Part shown: in pieces, positions 10,606 through 21,837 of the stretch | How the letters are laid out: the number at the start of each line of letters is the position of its first letter | How positions within the stretch are numbered: position 1 is the stretch's first letter | Assembly: GCA_028532985.1 (NCBI GenBank) | Contig: JANCIK010000006.1 | Location: forward strand, 1,860,001-1,924,000 | Length of the DNA: 64,000 bases | Origin: Stropharia rugosoannulata | Lineage: Eukaryota; Basidiomycota; Agaricomycetes; Agaricales; Strophariaceae | Direction: 5' to 3' | Translations under genes and position numbers: made by a program | The notes under the pieces: model-generated | What the model was told of the DNA's origin: nothing | Database searches by the model: none | Seen by the model: the letters and a program-made list of their open reading frames with translations, nothing else

Positions 10606-13048
10606 ATGGACGGTTTTGCATCAGACCGGCATTTGCTTGACTGGGATGAGACGGATGTTCACAATTGGTTCTCAAGCCTTGGCTTTACTAAGTATGAAAG
10701 TCAGATACGAGGTAACTTGTGTTCCTTCTCGCTCTGACTATAACCCTTATCTATTCACCAGAGCACAAAGTCAAGGGAGATACATTATGTCACATCAACG
10801 CGGAAGACCTCAAGTCACTGGGCGTAACTACGATTGGCCAAAGACTAACCATTTTGAAAGCTTTATATCAAATGAAGCTTGCCCACAATATTCCAATGGA
10901 TGAAAGTGATTATATCCCCCCTTGTGAGCTTTGTTTCCAAGCTCGACGGTCGCCCTAACTGAGGCTGTACGCAAGCCGAGGCTCCCGAACGTGTGGAAAA
11001 CATTAACATGGACAAGTTGCATTCCATTGTAAAAGATCAAGGTTAGCTGAATGAATTCAAATGTACTCATTACTTATATGTGAGACGAAGCCCAACGACT
11101 GCGATCGTTAGAAGAAGAGAATCGAACTTTGACCGGAACCTTGCAATCCTTCATGGAAGAGTTTAATAACCTTAGAACCTTATCTTTAGGCCAGATGGTA
11201 CGTATCTCCCTGTTTACCTAGTTATCTCTGACTTCATTCTCTGTAGGATGATTCACCGTCTTCAATTCGGCGGCAACCTTCCTTTAAATGGGCACAATTC
11301 GTCAAGCCACAGAAGTCACCAACGAAAGCTGATATCGAATCGCCTCATCCGTCACCCCTCCGTCTTGAGCATAACACGCCTAGTATCTCTCATCAAGCAG
11401 GCTCGTCTACAATCGTCGAGAAGGCACGAGCCGCCGTACCAGCACCCCCCGACACTCCTACTCTAAATGTTCCTAAACCCGTGAAGCAAGAGAGCTCAGA
11501 CAATCTTAAGAGCTTCAAAGTCAGCTTAGAGGACCCTACTTGGAAGGTTCTTCCTGCTGCTTTAAAGAAGTACCGCATTAACAATGACAATTGGCAAAGT
11601 TATGCCATGTTCATTTGTTACGGCCCCTCCGGTGAGTAACAGATGCTTAATAAGTTCTGGCATACAATTCATCCGCAACAGGAAATCGGATAGAAAGATG
11701 TTTGAGTTACGACGAAAAGCCACTACTTCTATTCCAAAAACTGAAAGACGCAAAGAAGAATCCCGTGTTTATGCTTAAACACATGAAAGATATCCGGTCA
11801 CCTATAGCTGTTGCCCAGCAGAAGCATGCTGCACGCAAAGCATCGTCGATTATTTCTCAAGAATCTTCATTCACTACAGCGACTCAAGGCCATCAGCGGG
11901 CAGCTTCAACGACACGCAATATACATCGACCACCAAAACTCGAAGTGTCAGATTTATCAGCTTCAACACCAGCCGCATCCACAGGATTAAGCCCGCAACC
12001 CGGGTGGCCCGACAACAATATGCTTTCTCCAGCTGCCGACGGTTCGCGGCAAGATACACCAGCGTCTGCTACCACTCAAATTTCTTATGCCGGACAATTA
12101 AGTAGTGCAGGTGCTGGAAATGGGGGGAGCCTTGGCGTGCAATCCTCCGGCATGCATATTGCACACAAGTCAAAGTATGCTGGTGATTCCGAACCATCCA
12201 CAGGCACCGGTGTATCGGCACGGGAAATGCCTCCCGCTTCTTCGAATGGTGTCTCTTACGCTGTCGCTATTTATCCTTACATGGCCGAACAAGATGACGA
12301 GTTTGACGTTGTCGTGTAAGTGCTGCTTCTCTGCTTGCCTTTTTCCATATTGACGTACTTAGTGGTGATACCTTCGTCATCTTGTCTCGGGCACGGGGTT
12401 GGTGGGTTGTACAACGTGACCCGACAGGCTCAGGCGTCGTAGACACGGACATTGTGAAGCAAGGATGGGTACCAGCTGGATGTCTACTCGAAACCAACGT
12501 ACCTGTTGCATCAGCTATTGCAGAAGCGACAGCAGCCAAAAATGGCTCATCATCAAATTCTCCTGACAACGCAGTTTCAAAAACACCAATTCTACCTCTT
12601 AGTATCATATCTACCAGCTTTCCAGGTATTGCCTTGATGGACTATAAGAAGAAAGGTGAAGAAGAGCTTGATCTTGTCAAAGACGATGCACTACGGGTGT
12701 TCAAAAGATATAATCATTGGTCATATGTGAGTGTGTTACATTTATATTTCTAATGCATAACTTCCCCCCTTCTTTCTTAGGCTGTCAAAGAGGTTGGTGG
12801 TGATCGCGGCTGGGTCCCTGTAAGATTTTCGCTAGTGCCATCCCTGTTTTGAATCTCATTGATTGCCCTTCAAGTCTTGGTTTATCGGGAAAGTGTCCCC
12901 GGCAGGCTCAAGTGGACTACCTGCCACTCCCGGGCCAACCGCGCCTTTCAATTCTAGTTTATCAGGTCCTGAAGAAGGACAGGGACAAGTCTCTCCTATG
13001 TCCTCCGCATTTCCACCATCGCAATCACGAACGCCAATTGTGATTTAG
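10606..13048 (+). CDS. STE50: STE50/Ubc2 MAPK-cascade adaptor (SAM-RA-SH3-SH3)
   Basis: Nine exons (10606-10711, 10762-10923, 10976-11041, 11091-11197, 11247-11631, 11682-12315, 12363-12726, 12781-12819, 12875-13048) give 678 aa in frame. Domains: SAM (about 10-85), RA (about 235-313; DPTWKVLPAALKKYRIN, KLKDAKKNPVFMLK), SH3-1 (about 471-530; AIYPYMAEQDDEFDVV, GWVPAGCLLE) and SH3-2 (about 577-632; ALMDYKKKGEEELDLV, RGWVPSWFIGK). C-terminal SH3 domains are the basidiomycete addition known from Ustilago Ubc2, which links Ras to the pheromone MAPK pathway in mating and filamentous growth. The exon layout of the first five exons is shared with the short copy upstream, indicating tandem duplication. 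All motifs look intact. Confidence 0.92.
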
Positions 13049-13873
13049 TTCGCGACTTAGACTCGCTACTTTAATATGCCCCGTCACGACTCATTCATTA
13101 ATTTCATCAAGCCATTGGGTTGGTCCAGCATTATGGCTTTTCACTGTACACATTATGTCGTTGCTACTTCATATTTATAATATGTTTTTACAGACACAAC
13201 CTATAACATTCTTTATCCTGTTGTTTAGTGAAGGCGTACCCAGTATTTCTTCTCCTTTTTGCACTGACTGCAAGCTCGAGCCATTTCTCCGTATAGGCCC
13301 GCTTTCGCATTTAAACGTCCCATTAGCCTCTTTGCTTCATCAGAGCATTCTCTCTCCGCCAGATCTGGAGATATTTCCCAGCAATTGATTTTCTAGTCCT
13401 TCTATAGTATAGATTACATATCGAAAGTTCATCTTTAGCGAACAGGGTGTATTTTAACTACTGTGTCTACCATTGGATATGCATATGCTGTGACAGACTT
13501 ATCAAGGGAACTCATGAAAATGCTCACTGGTCGAATGTGATTCTAGATGTGTCGAGTACACATTACTCGCACATATGGTCGTCCATCAATGGTCGACGAT
13601 CTACTGGCTTGATTTGGGATTAACTTGGCCTTTGGGTAGTGATGAGTGCGACTCAACGACAATATCTCGATACAGTCGACATTTTCATAATGCATAGGAT
13701 TTGGGCGGGAACGAGCTCGGGAGGCGGGGATTATGCATCATTTTCTCATACGGCATAATGCATAGACTTTTTGGGAAAATTATGCATTATGTGGGGTCAA
13801 ACTCAATTTTTGGCACATTGAGATGCCTTTTTATGTTTTATTTTATGTGCATTTAGACATAACATTTGATTTT
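13049..13873. other. Intergenic region left of the transposon core
   Basis: No gene is recognised. It holds the palindromic CATAATGCAT hairpins listed separately, and ends at the start of a small reading frame broken by the Gypsy element. Confidence 0.4.
13686..13791. repeat. Paired CATAATGCATAG hairpin units
   Basis: Two adjacent units begin CATAATGCATAG (13686, 13754). The second closes with TATGCATTATG (13781-13791), giving an 11 bp perfect stem around a 16 nt loop. The first closes with ATTATGCAT (about 13730-13738). A similar hairpin with the same core occurs at 50245-50292, just right of the Helitron. Confidence 0.6.
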
Positions 13874-13929
13874 ATGAGAAAGCGACACGTCAGCAGCAAA
13901 AAACCGGCTGGAAAGGTAATCGAGGTTGA

Positions 13930-14146
13930 TGTTACGAGCACCCCTGCCATTTCCCTTTCTAGACATGCCCTCTCCTTATCGGGCTTGTTTGGTTCCGCTT
14001 CCTCTTGGCACAGTGTAGAGTACATATAGCTGTAGCTACTCCGATGTACTCCACCTTTGACCTTGCCGGTTCCCCCCGTCAATAGATCCCCCCGTTGTCT
14101 CCACGTCTTCTCCGTGTCCTTGCCTCGTCGGGATCCACTCCTGACA
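13930..14146 (+). repeat. Gypsy 5' LTR
   Basis: 217 bp, TGTTACG...CTGACA, identical to 42081-42297 in my reading. It contains a TATA-like element and the inferred transcription start that defines the R region. Confidence 0.93.
14023..14053 (+). promoter_or_regulatory. Gypsy LTR promoter: TATA-like box and inferred transcription start
   Basis: ACATATAG at 14022-14029 lies about 28 nt upstream of 14053. At 14053 begins ACCTTTGACCT, the 11 nt complementary to the primer site. In Tf1-type elements the first 11 nt of the mRNA are the self-primer, so 14053 is the expected start. This placement is inferred from complementarity and TATA spacing. Confidence 0.65.
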
Positions 14147-14148
14147 GT

Positions 14149-14159
14149 AGGTCAAAGGT
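14149..14159 (+). other. Self-priming primer-binding site
   Basis: AGGTCAAAGGT starts 2 nt after the 5' LTR and is the exact reverse complement of ACCTTTGACCT at 14053-14063 inside the LTR. The 11 nt length and position match the self-priming scheme of Tf1/sushi-type chromoviruses. No tRNA-like TGG primer site is present. Confidence 0.8.
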
Positions 14160-14623
14160 ACTCAACCCGCAAAACCCCCCGCCACCACCCTGCATCAGGA
14201 AAAATGTGATTTGGTAATTTACAGTAGTTACCTATGATTATTTAGTATATACCCAGGCCACTGTAATGTCAGGTAATTTCAGGTTATTTCTGCAAATGCA
14301 GGTATTTCATGAATAATTGTGGCTTAATGAAGATGTATTTACTCAAATTAATCTCAAGCATTCAAATTATGCAGCAATACTTAGAAATACTATGAGTCAG
14401 TGTAATTGTCCAATCATTTGTCCAGTATACTGCAGATGTTCCTATGGTGCTGCATGCCGCATCTGCATTTGGTATTATTACCTATATATAGAAATCACAC
14501 CCATGTCACTCTGTCACTATGTCAATCCCAAGGATGCTATCACCGTCATAGGCATCCAAGTATTCAAATAAATACATAATGGTTTTATAACAGGCCTGAT
14601 GTACATACTACTGCCTATATACG

Positions 14624-15427
14624 CTATACTGGAGAGTTATTATTCCTAGAAGTTGCCATAGCTACGATATTCATAAGTAACCTCTCTTCGTCGCAACTTT
14701 TCTGGTAAGCAGCAATTTGCCTTTCCAGATCCTTCTCCAAACTCGCTTCCTGCGCCCGTAAAGCCATAAGATTGGTGTAGTGTTTGTTGAGTAAGTTGTA
14801 TTCAGCCGCATCACGCACCCGAGATTGACGGAGTCGGCAGATGGCAGCAGTCATGCCTTGAAGCGAAGATTCAATCGTCTCCGGTGCTGGTTCTGATTCT
14901 TCATGCTGAGTTTGCTGGCTTTCGTACTCCATCTCGCCAACTGTATCCTCTTCAGCCGGATCGCCAACAGTTTCCTCTTCACCCGCATTGATGTTGCCGC
15001 CTGTGCCATTATTTTCTGCTGGTTCCGCAGCAGCCAGCTGTGCTGACTGGCGCCGTTCCTTGCATTTCGTGAGGATGTCGTTGACTGTACTGATCAACTC
15101 GAGCTGGGTTTCCGGCCCAAGGAGGGGGCTATCGAGTCCAGCCATGATACTATCGACGCGCTCCACGGAGCTTGGTATGGGGGTCTCGCTGAATGAAAAC
15201 ATGGTAAGTATTAACAATGGGCCAAAAGAAAATTGTAAGTACTGTTTCTGAGTTTTAATTGGCGTGCAAGGCCCGGACTTGTTAGGTGAGCGCCAACCCG
15301 CAGATTTGCCCGGGATCCGGTGAATGGATTGCGGGGCAATTTTGGCGGACTTTCGGGATGGTGTAGAGGCCGCGGGTGACTTCGCCCGAGTCAAGACATG
15401 CTGTTTATGAGGACTGCTTTTCGGCAT
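14624..15427 (-). CDS. Plavaka accessory protein with coiled coil (left copy)
   Basis: The reading frame from ATG 15427 encodes up to 267 aa. A basic Ser/Pro/Lys-rich N-terminus (starts MPKSSPHKQHVLTRAKSP) is followed by an acidic middle (GEEETVGDPAEEDTVGE) and a C-terminal coiled coil (about 195-255). A 54 nt stretch (GTACTT...TTCAG) in the middle is a possible in-frame intron, which would give 249 aa. No known family is recognised. Compared with the other copy it carries a cluster of substitutions in the last 300 bp, unlike the rest of the arm. It may be a transposon-borne structural or regulatory protein; function is unknown. Confidence 0.55.
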   Translation of the reverse strand: MPKSSPHKQHVLTRAKSPAASTPSRKSAKIAPQSIHRIPGKSAGWRSPNKSGPCTPIKTQKQYLQFSFGPLLILTMFSFSETPIPSSVERVDSIMAGLDSPLLGPETQLELISTVNDILTKCKERRQSAQLAAAEPAENNGTGGNINAGEEETVGDPAEEDTVGEMEYESQQTQHEESEPAPETIESSLQGMTAAICRLRQSRVRDAAEYNLLNKHYTNLMALRAQEASLEKDLERQIAAYQKSCDEERLLMNIVAMATSRNNNSPV

Positions 15428-15700
15428 AGAGTAAACAAAAGATGGGATTCTGGGAATGCGGGGATGGTGGTAGTAACAACGAAAGAGAGCCTGTGTATTT
15501 GTTTGTGCAGTAAAAAAAATGAGGAAACCAAACAAATACGCACTTATGACGATGCTTAAGTCATTGAAATCTGGATTACTGTTATTTGAGTAAAGAATAT
15601 GCAATGTAATCTTCAGAATGCGCTAGATACATGTAAAGTATATACCAGACCAATGTATACTAGACCAATGTCTTTGTTCTTCCCTCAAGCACAAGGGGCC

Positions 15701-16719
15701 CTACAAGAATGGCGCTAACAACCTGTCAATGGCGTCCAGGCGATCATTGATTTCAGCTCGAGCAGTCGCAACCACATCGCGGGCCCTCTTTGTCAAACGA
15801 AGGCTCACCCGGGGCGTTGGGACACTGGGCATGTGGTTTTCTTTCGAAGAGGCTGACAGACTCGACTCAGAGTCAGTCTCGGACTGAGCCTCAGTCGATG
15901 CAATCTGAGAATCCTCCTCGTCTTCCTCAAAGTCGTCTGACCCCTTCTTCGAACTGTTTGCAGCAGTAATCTGGGAGCAGCCTTTGGCAAAGGCCCTGCA
16001 CATCCTATGTCGAATTAAGCGAACAGGCCCCGGCGCCCGGGTGGCCTCCGGGTGAAACAAACGTGTTTCCCAGCAGCGGCCAAGGTTGTAACCCTTAAGG
16101 TATTCCAGGGGAGTAACACGACCGACAGCACGGCATTCAGCCACGCGCTTGGCATAGTCCACGGGCGACAGCTTTAGGCCCGCCTCAAGTTCTGCGAGCA
16201 ATGCCGCAAATAAGGCATTCGGCTGTCTAGAGTCAAATATTAGCATGAAATTATCGTAATAAAACAGAATAATGACACACTGCTGTGGAACGACGACCGC
16301 CACGGTAGATACCTGAGAGGCGACAGCCGGAGATATGTTCTGAGGTCTACGAGTGGTAAGTACATGTTTACCTGGAAGGGGTATACGATTACTTACTTCT
16401 TCTGTTGTGCCTCTTTGCAGGCTTTTTTGATGTGCAAAGGACTGCGCTGGTTCATCTTGCGGATTTTCTTCTTGAGCGCTTCACGAGCACGCTGGATGGA
16501 GGAGCCGTGGCCGCTAGATGAGGAACTGGAGTGTGCAATTGCGCGAAATGGGGGAGTGACGGCCTGGCTAATGCCTGGCGTCTCGACTGCACCGAGGGTG
16601 GTGCAGCCGCTAGACAAACGAGTGGTATGCTGCATAGTCTTCTCGGACTCCGGAGTGTTGTCAATGCTCGAGAATGGTTTTATACCTCTACCGCAGTGGG
16701 AAAATATTTCCTCAAGCAT
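15701..16719 (-). CDS. Plavaka accessory protein, three exons (left copy, intact)
   Basis: Exons 16719-16397, 16339-16313 and 16226-15701 join in frame to 291 aa. The N-terminal part ends in a basic stretch (REALKKKIRKMNQRS), followed by a compact segment (LFAALLAELEAGLKLSPVDY, then YLKGYNLGRCWETRLF), an acidic Ser-rich linker and a C-terminal helix. The basic region suggests nucleic-acid or nuclear localisation, but I recognise no domain. The right copy has lost one G in the first exon and is frameshifted there. The gene is in tandem with, and in the same direction as, the coiled-coil gene at the outer end. Confidence 0.55.
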
Positions 16720-17244
16720 TTGAGCGGCAAGACAGCCTAAGGTGGAGCGAGGACCTACATTATTCAGCCTTTCAGTCAGACTGTACGTGCCGTTGACTCA
16801 CCTCGGGACTGATATATTCCATGCATCCCTACCATTCTTGCCTATACCAATGACTATCCCATTAATCTGCCTTGGACACTCGCACACTGGTGTTCAGTTA
16901 GGTATAAGTTACGTGCCCCAATAATCTTCTAATGGTACGTGTTCGGCAAGCGTGGTGAAAGAACAATCTGGCTGCTGAGTGATTTTTGTGGAACATGTAT
17001 GGATCATTGCAGACCCGATGCGGCAGACATTGAGGAAGAACGAGAAATCCGGAGTCTGATTCAACCAACGGTGTTCTGACTTCTCTTCTTCCAAACTTGC
17101 ATGTTCTAAGAGTTCAATCAGGTATGCTACTCATGCAAAGTCCAAAGGGTGTAATACTCACTGCTAATCAGTGCTATCCTTTACTTTTCCTATGGAAGAA
17201 AAGAAATTAGACATGGGGGCACCGCCTTCACGTATCAACTGCGC

Positions 17245-17818
17245 ATGCATTGTTATAACTTCATCCCAACATGGAGCCTGTCCTTCAGGCCGGTTAGTGT
17301 ATATATATTTCACAACAGCCATGAACCCAACTTAATATCATATCCCAGCGTGCTGCAAAAGGATGGGGGTGGGCTGGTTACTGCCTCTGTTCAGCCTTCA
17401 ACGTCCCGAAGCGGATGTGACTCAAGCTGAGGACCAGGAAAATGCGCAAGCTGCAGATGGGGTTGAAGGACCAGCGGATGCGGTCGATAGTGGCCCCCAC
17501 ACAACCGCTAAAGTTAAACCCGTCAACTACCAGGATCCCGAAATTGGCGGCCCTATAGTCAAGTTTGAGGAAGCTGAGCGCGCCTACGAGAGACTTCATC
17601 GGAAGAGATTCAATGATCTTGATTGCCTGGCCAATGCAAGGTGAGCTCTGGAAAAAACGGCGAAGGAACTAGCTGATAAGAGAAAGGTCCTTGGTCAGCA
17701 GTGTCGCGAGCTGGAGCAGTTGGAAGGGCAAATACGGAAAGCGGACGGAGCAATGAAAAAAGTGTCCATCTGTTTGAGCGGATTCGTCAAACAGGTTGAC
17801 CAGACAGCAGAGAAGTAG
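17245..17818 (+). pseudogene. Small coiled-coil gene with internal TGA and a 2-nt deletion (left copy)
   Basis: The frame from ATG 17245 (the true start may be internal) encodes an acidic segment (QAEDQENAQAADGVEGPADA), then a heptad-rich helix (IVKFEEAERAYERLHRKRF). A TGA at 17642-17644 stops it, but the same frame continues as coiled coil to TAG at 17816-17818 (ELADKRKVLGQQCRELEQLE). The TGA is present in both arms. The left copy also lacks two G around 17406, which shifts the frame. Function unknown. Confidence 0.45.
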
Positions 17819-18016
17819 AGAGCCATGTAGGCGTCTGGTCCCTTGATGAGTCCAAGACACTCGTAGGTCATAGAGTTGGGTAGTGGTGGTTTTGTTAGGA
17901 CGGTGCCACGTAATCAAGGTCAAACGTCTATGATTTCGCACGACTCTCAGAATGATAAGAATATGCAATCAAAATATTCTTGATAATGGCTTGCTAGTAG
18001 ATACAAGTGTACAAAT

Positions 18017-18226
18017 TTAAAACAAGGTATGAAAACTAGTACGGTGGTCGTAGGGGTTAAGATAGAAATATGGACACCTATCCAGTACGTTAGTGGACGT
18101 CCAGTCTGCTGGTATCGGGCTTGGGAAGACAGGTAAGAGGTGGAAACTTTGGATAATTGCTGCAACAGGTATGACGCTTGCACGAACGGCACCGTTTGTT
18201 CGCGTCCGTGCAATTTTGAACGGCAT
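18017..18226 (-). pseudogene. Duplicated terminal segment of the Plavaka transposase (left copy)
   Basis: A 69-aa frame (KIARTRTNGAVRASVIPVAA, IPADWTSTNVLDRCPYFYLN) is clearly homologous to the last 67 residues of the transposase encoded just upstream on the same strand (ending at 18332). The divergence shows an old internal tandem duplication of the terminal exon. It lacks the rest of the gene. It could serve as an alternative 3' exon or be a relic. Confidence 0.6.
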
Positions 18227-18331
18227 GAATCAGAAGAATTGGCCATGAGATCAGTTCAAGTTGAAACCAATTCTCACGGTTTGAACAAAGTCAGAAGTGA
18301 ATAATATTATTATGAAGTGTCGAAAAAGTGC

Positions 18332-21300
18332 TTAGAACAGTGTGGAGAAATTTCTGCAGTGATCATAAGGATTAAGGTAAAAGTAAGGTGCACGGTCCAA
18401 TACATTTCCTGAATTCCAGTCTGCGGGAATTGTGTCACTAAAAACCGGAATGAGGTGGCAACTCTGCTTGATGGCAGCTACGGGTATGATACTGGCCCGG
18501 ACTACACCATTCGTTCGAGTGCGCGCTATTTTGTACATGCCATGAGTCGTTGCTGGCTGGACGTTACAAAGCTGGGTGAACCATTCAACGTACGCCAGGT
18601 ATTTTAGCTGGCTGTGATTCCTGCGATGGCCAAACAGTTGTGCCATAACTGAAGTAGGCAAGGTGAATATGCAGCGGACCTGAACTACTACATATGCTGT
18701 TGTCACAGCGTTGAGTACTGTCCTAGTCCTTCCAAAGGTAAGTACATACCTTTTGCACCAATTTCATTGGGCCTATTTTTGTTGCGCACCAGTGCAGTGT
18801 CAAAACGGGCTGGAACCATTTTGCCCCCTGCGTCGCGTCGAGCCGGTTCACAATGAATGGAATCCACGATATGGTCGAAATGGGGGTCCTGGCCATATGG
18901 GTCCGTTTGCACGTACTTGATTCGGTGATAGACTGAGACTTTGCGAACATTGACAGGGTTCTGCCGCACCTCGGTCGTGAGCTGCCGTTCTGTGTACTCA
19001 GGGTTGTTGAGGCGCAAGGTGAAGCGGGTTAAAGCAAAAACGAAGTCAGGAACACGGTAGTTTTCAATGAGGTTGTTGATTGGGAGGCCGTATACATTTG
19101 GTCTTAACGCCATTTTCAGCTGTTGAGAGGAACAACGTTCGGTATGCGAGGACCTCAAAGTCCAAGGTAAGTTTCTCAAACCGACGACACAGAAATTCAT
19201 CATGAAATTGTACAGACTCCGGCGTTCTAGCCATGTCATCATCTGTGGGTATTCATTCTTGGTGTTCGTGGCACGGTAAGCATCCTTCGCATAGTCGATG
19301 TGAAGTCGTTCGGTGTACGCACTGTCAAAGTTATCAGGCGTGCTGTATAGTTCAATGAGATACGTGTAATGGTTGACCACATGTGATTTGGGGAAATTGA
19401 AGTCTGTACGTATCCCCAAGTCAATGAAGATCTTGCGATTCGTGTTGTATGCTGCCAGTGCGTCATCCATGTGAGCAAGAGTCTCACTGGTATGTACAGG
19501 ATACTTGGCCAAGTAAAGAAAATCCAGAATACCCCGTACAGCACGGATAAGTCGAATATTGGAGAACCCACTTGGTAAGGGGACGTCTGCAACTAAGCCC
19601 AGTAAAATGCGGCAGATTTGTTCGTGCTCTGTGCCACTGACCCGTGACAAATGCGTGATACCCTTCAGAAATAGATGAATATTATGATTGGGCGGGAGAC
19701 ACTGACATCTACGGTCAATGTGTTTGTCTCCCAAAGCCGCACGGAGCCACGAAAGTAGGTGCTTGATGAGACCTTGCAGAATTTGATGTAGAATGTCAGG
19801 TGTAATAGCCGTGAAGATGTTGAGAAACGGCAAATCACGCCAGTATGGGCGCGGTATGGGCTTTATGCCTGCAGCCTTGCACTTCTCTTTGAAATGACTT
19901 GTATTCACATGGCCGTAAGAGTGGAGCGCATCTAGTACGGTGTCCATGGTGCGAGGAGGACACATGGCGTCTGGATTGCCAAGCTGTGCCGGCGGGATAG
20001 GGCAAGTGGGACAGTCGCCGTTGTAAGTACATGTAACCAGTATTTGTTCTGGATAATCGCCAACGTGGGCGGCGCATATAGGGTGTCCATCTCGTCCTGC
20101 GCCATCACCACTGATCAGGTTCATCCCAGTCAACCCTACTGTCTCGAGGGGTCGGACCGCAAATCCCATGCAAACATGAAAGAGCTTAGCAAGGATGCGT
20201 CGTCGCACAGCCTTCTTGGGAATATGACGCAGTTTATCTGTAGGCAAATAAGCAAGCAAAATTTGACCTTGACGAGACGGTTTCCGCCTGATATGTTTTG
20301 GGAGATTGCCAATGGTCATGTAAACGGGATAAGCGGACTTGTTACGGAAAGTTGTCAACTGTGTTTTATCTGTAGAGAGTATGATTGGGACTACAGTTAT
20401 ACCCTTCTTCTGGGTGTGCTCCTCGACCGCCTTCTGTCATAAAATCGTAGGTTAGACAACCACCATGAATAAATTGAGGAGGACCTTACCTGCGTGCCCC
20501 ACCACCATTTTCCAGTGTGAATATCGTGATACATACGTACTGTGTGGTCGTCATCTGCGTAGTGTCGCTCTGGCACAAACACAAGATATGGAAGAAATTT
20601 TGGGTCGGCCCAGAATGCTCGTATGCAGTCCAATATATTTCGTACGTAAAAATCGAACAATTCATCTGTCACCTTCACCTGATGACACGCAAATGCAGGA
20701 CGAATGCAAGGCAAAGATTTGTCGACGAGGTCATTCAGCTGCTTTGCGGTCTTATAAGACAAATTGAGCGCATCTTGTATCTGTTTATGAATTGTAATCA
20801 ATTCACAGTGCTGTTTCAACAAGATGAATGCTACTTACCCCGTCAATAGATAACAGCTCGGTTAATGCTGTACTGCCCGGGCCCCGTTGTTTAGCCCACT
20901 TGGCTAACTTCCAGTCCAGTTCAGAATTGAAGGGATGCCACGGATTGAGAGGAACATCGGAATGAAGCAAAGTGCTGTAATTGGTGTCCATAGACGCGCC
21001 ACGAAACTTGATTTGGCCACACTGACTGTCTGGAAATACATCGTTATACGAGACAATCCTGGGATGATTGCCTAGGTCTCGCTCCGTGGTATACACCAGT
21101 CGGCGCTCGTTCTCAATTGCTGGATCAGCGGGGCCAGTAGGCAGACTGTTATTGATATCATCATATGTAAGGGTCGGATCGGGATCAACTGTAACTTCTG
21201 TGCCGACCTCGTCTTCCTCAATAACCACTTCCTCTTCCTGGTCGGGTCCCTCATCTACCGCAGTGTTAACATCGTCCTGCTGGCCAAAGTCGTCATCAGA

Positions 21301-21594
21301 GTATTCTGCTGGCCCTCCAAAGGCATCTCCCGCAAAGGGAATGACATTGGCATGTTCGTGTATGTCTGAATTGTCTAATTCATCGTCTTCATTAGTGAGT
21401 TTGTCCACCTCATCCTCCTCAGAATCACTTTCATTCGAGCTCGAAACATCGGAATCCAGTTGTAAAGCTGCATTCAATTCTGCTAAAACTTTTGCGCAGC
21501 GACTGTCGGGGCTTTGTCGTAAGTGGGACCAATAACCCGTCTGACTAAGGTCAGATTGCCCACAGCCAGGGCATGACTGGGAGAATCCCGCCAT
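18332..21594 (-). CDS. Plavaka transposase (left copy, with three 1-nt losses)
   Basis: This is the mirror of the right-copy transposase, with the same four-exon layout (start 21594). An N-terminal zinc-binding motif (CPGCGQSD...SRC), an acidic linker, and the core with GDGAGRDGHPI, the CACTA-family signature TPDILHQILQGL and TERLHIDYAKDAYRATN are all present. Relative to the right copy, single bases are missing in one GGG and two CCC runs between about 19120 and 19235. The net loss is one codon, so the frame recovers, but about 40 residues in between are replaced. That patch probably inactivates the protein or marks base-calling error. Transposases of this group cut and paste their element from inverted terminal repeats. 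Confidence 0.82.
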
Positions 21595-21837
21595 CGAGGT
21601 TATCACTACGGCGTGGCTACGACAGAGAGAATGTGTTGAGAGGGCGTATTGCACTTGATCGGGTCGTCTCGGGACAGCCCTGGCAGACACGCCGTTGCAT
21701 GGTCTTGGCATAGGTTCAGATTAGTCTGTTCTGCACAAGTCAAAATTTCCACTCACCGTGACTTTCTTTCTTGTCCTGTTGCACAATCATCCCCCACCCC
21801 CACCCCCACCCCACCGCTCTGTCTATCGGTCCAGGTA
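21595..21837. promoter_or_regulatory. Bidirectional transposon promoter with C-rich (G-quadruplex-capable) tract (left copy)
   Basis: The 243 bp between divergent start codons contain four C-runs of 4-5 separated by single A at about 21790-21812. The minus strand (the transposase sense strand) could fold as a G-quadruplex, the plus strand as an i-motif. The tract is conserved in the other copy (about 33628-33651). Confidence 0.5.

Noticed and set aside
14317..14571. 84-codon frame near the outer transposon end (mirror 40874-41128).
   Set aside because: AT-rich, no family features, lies in the subterminal region, and no splice or neighbour support.
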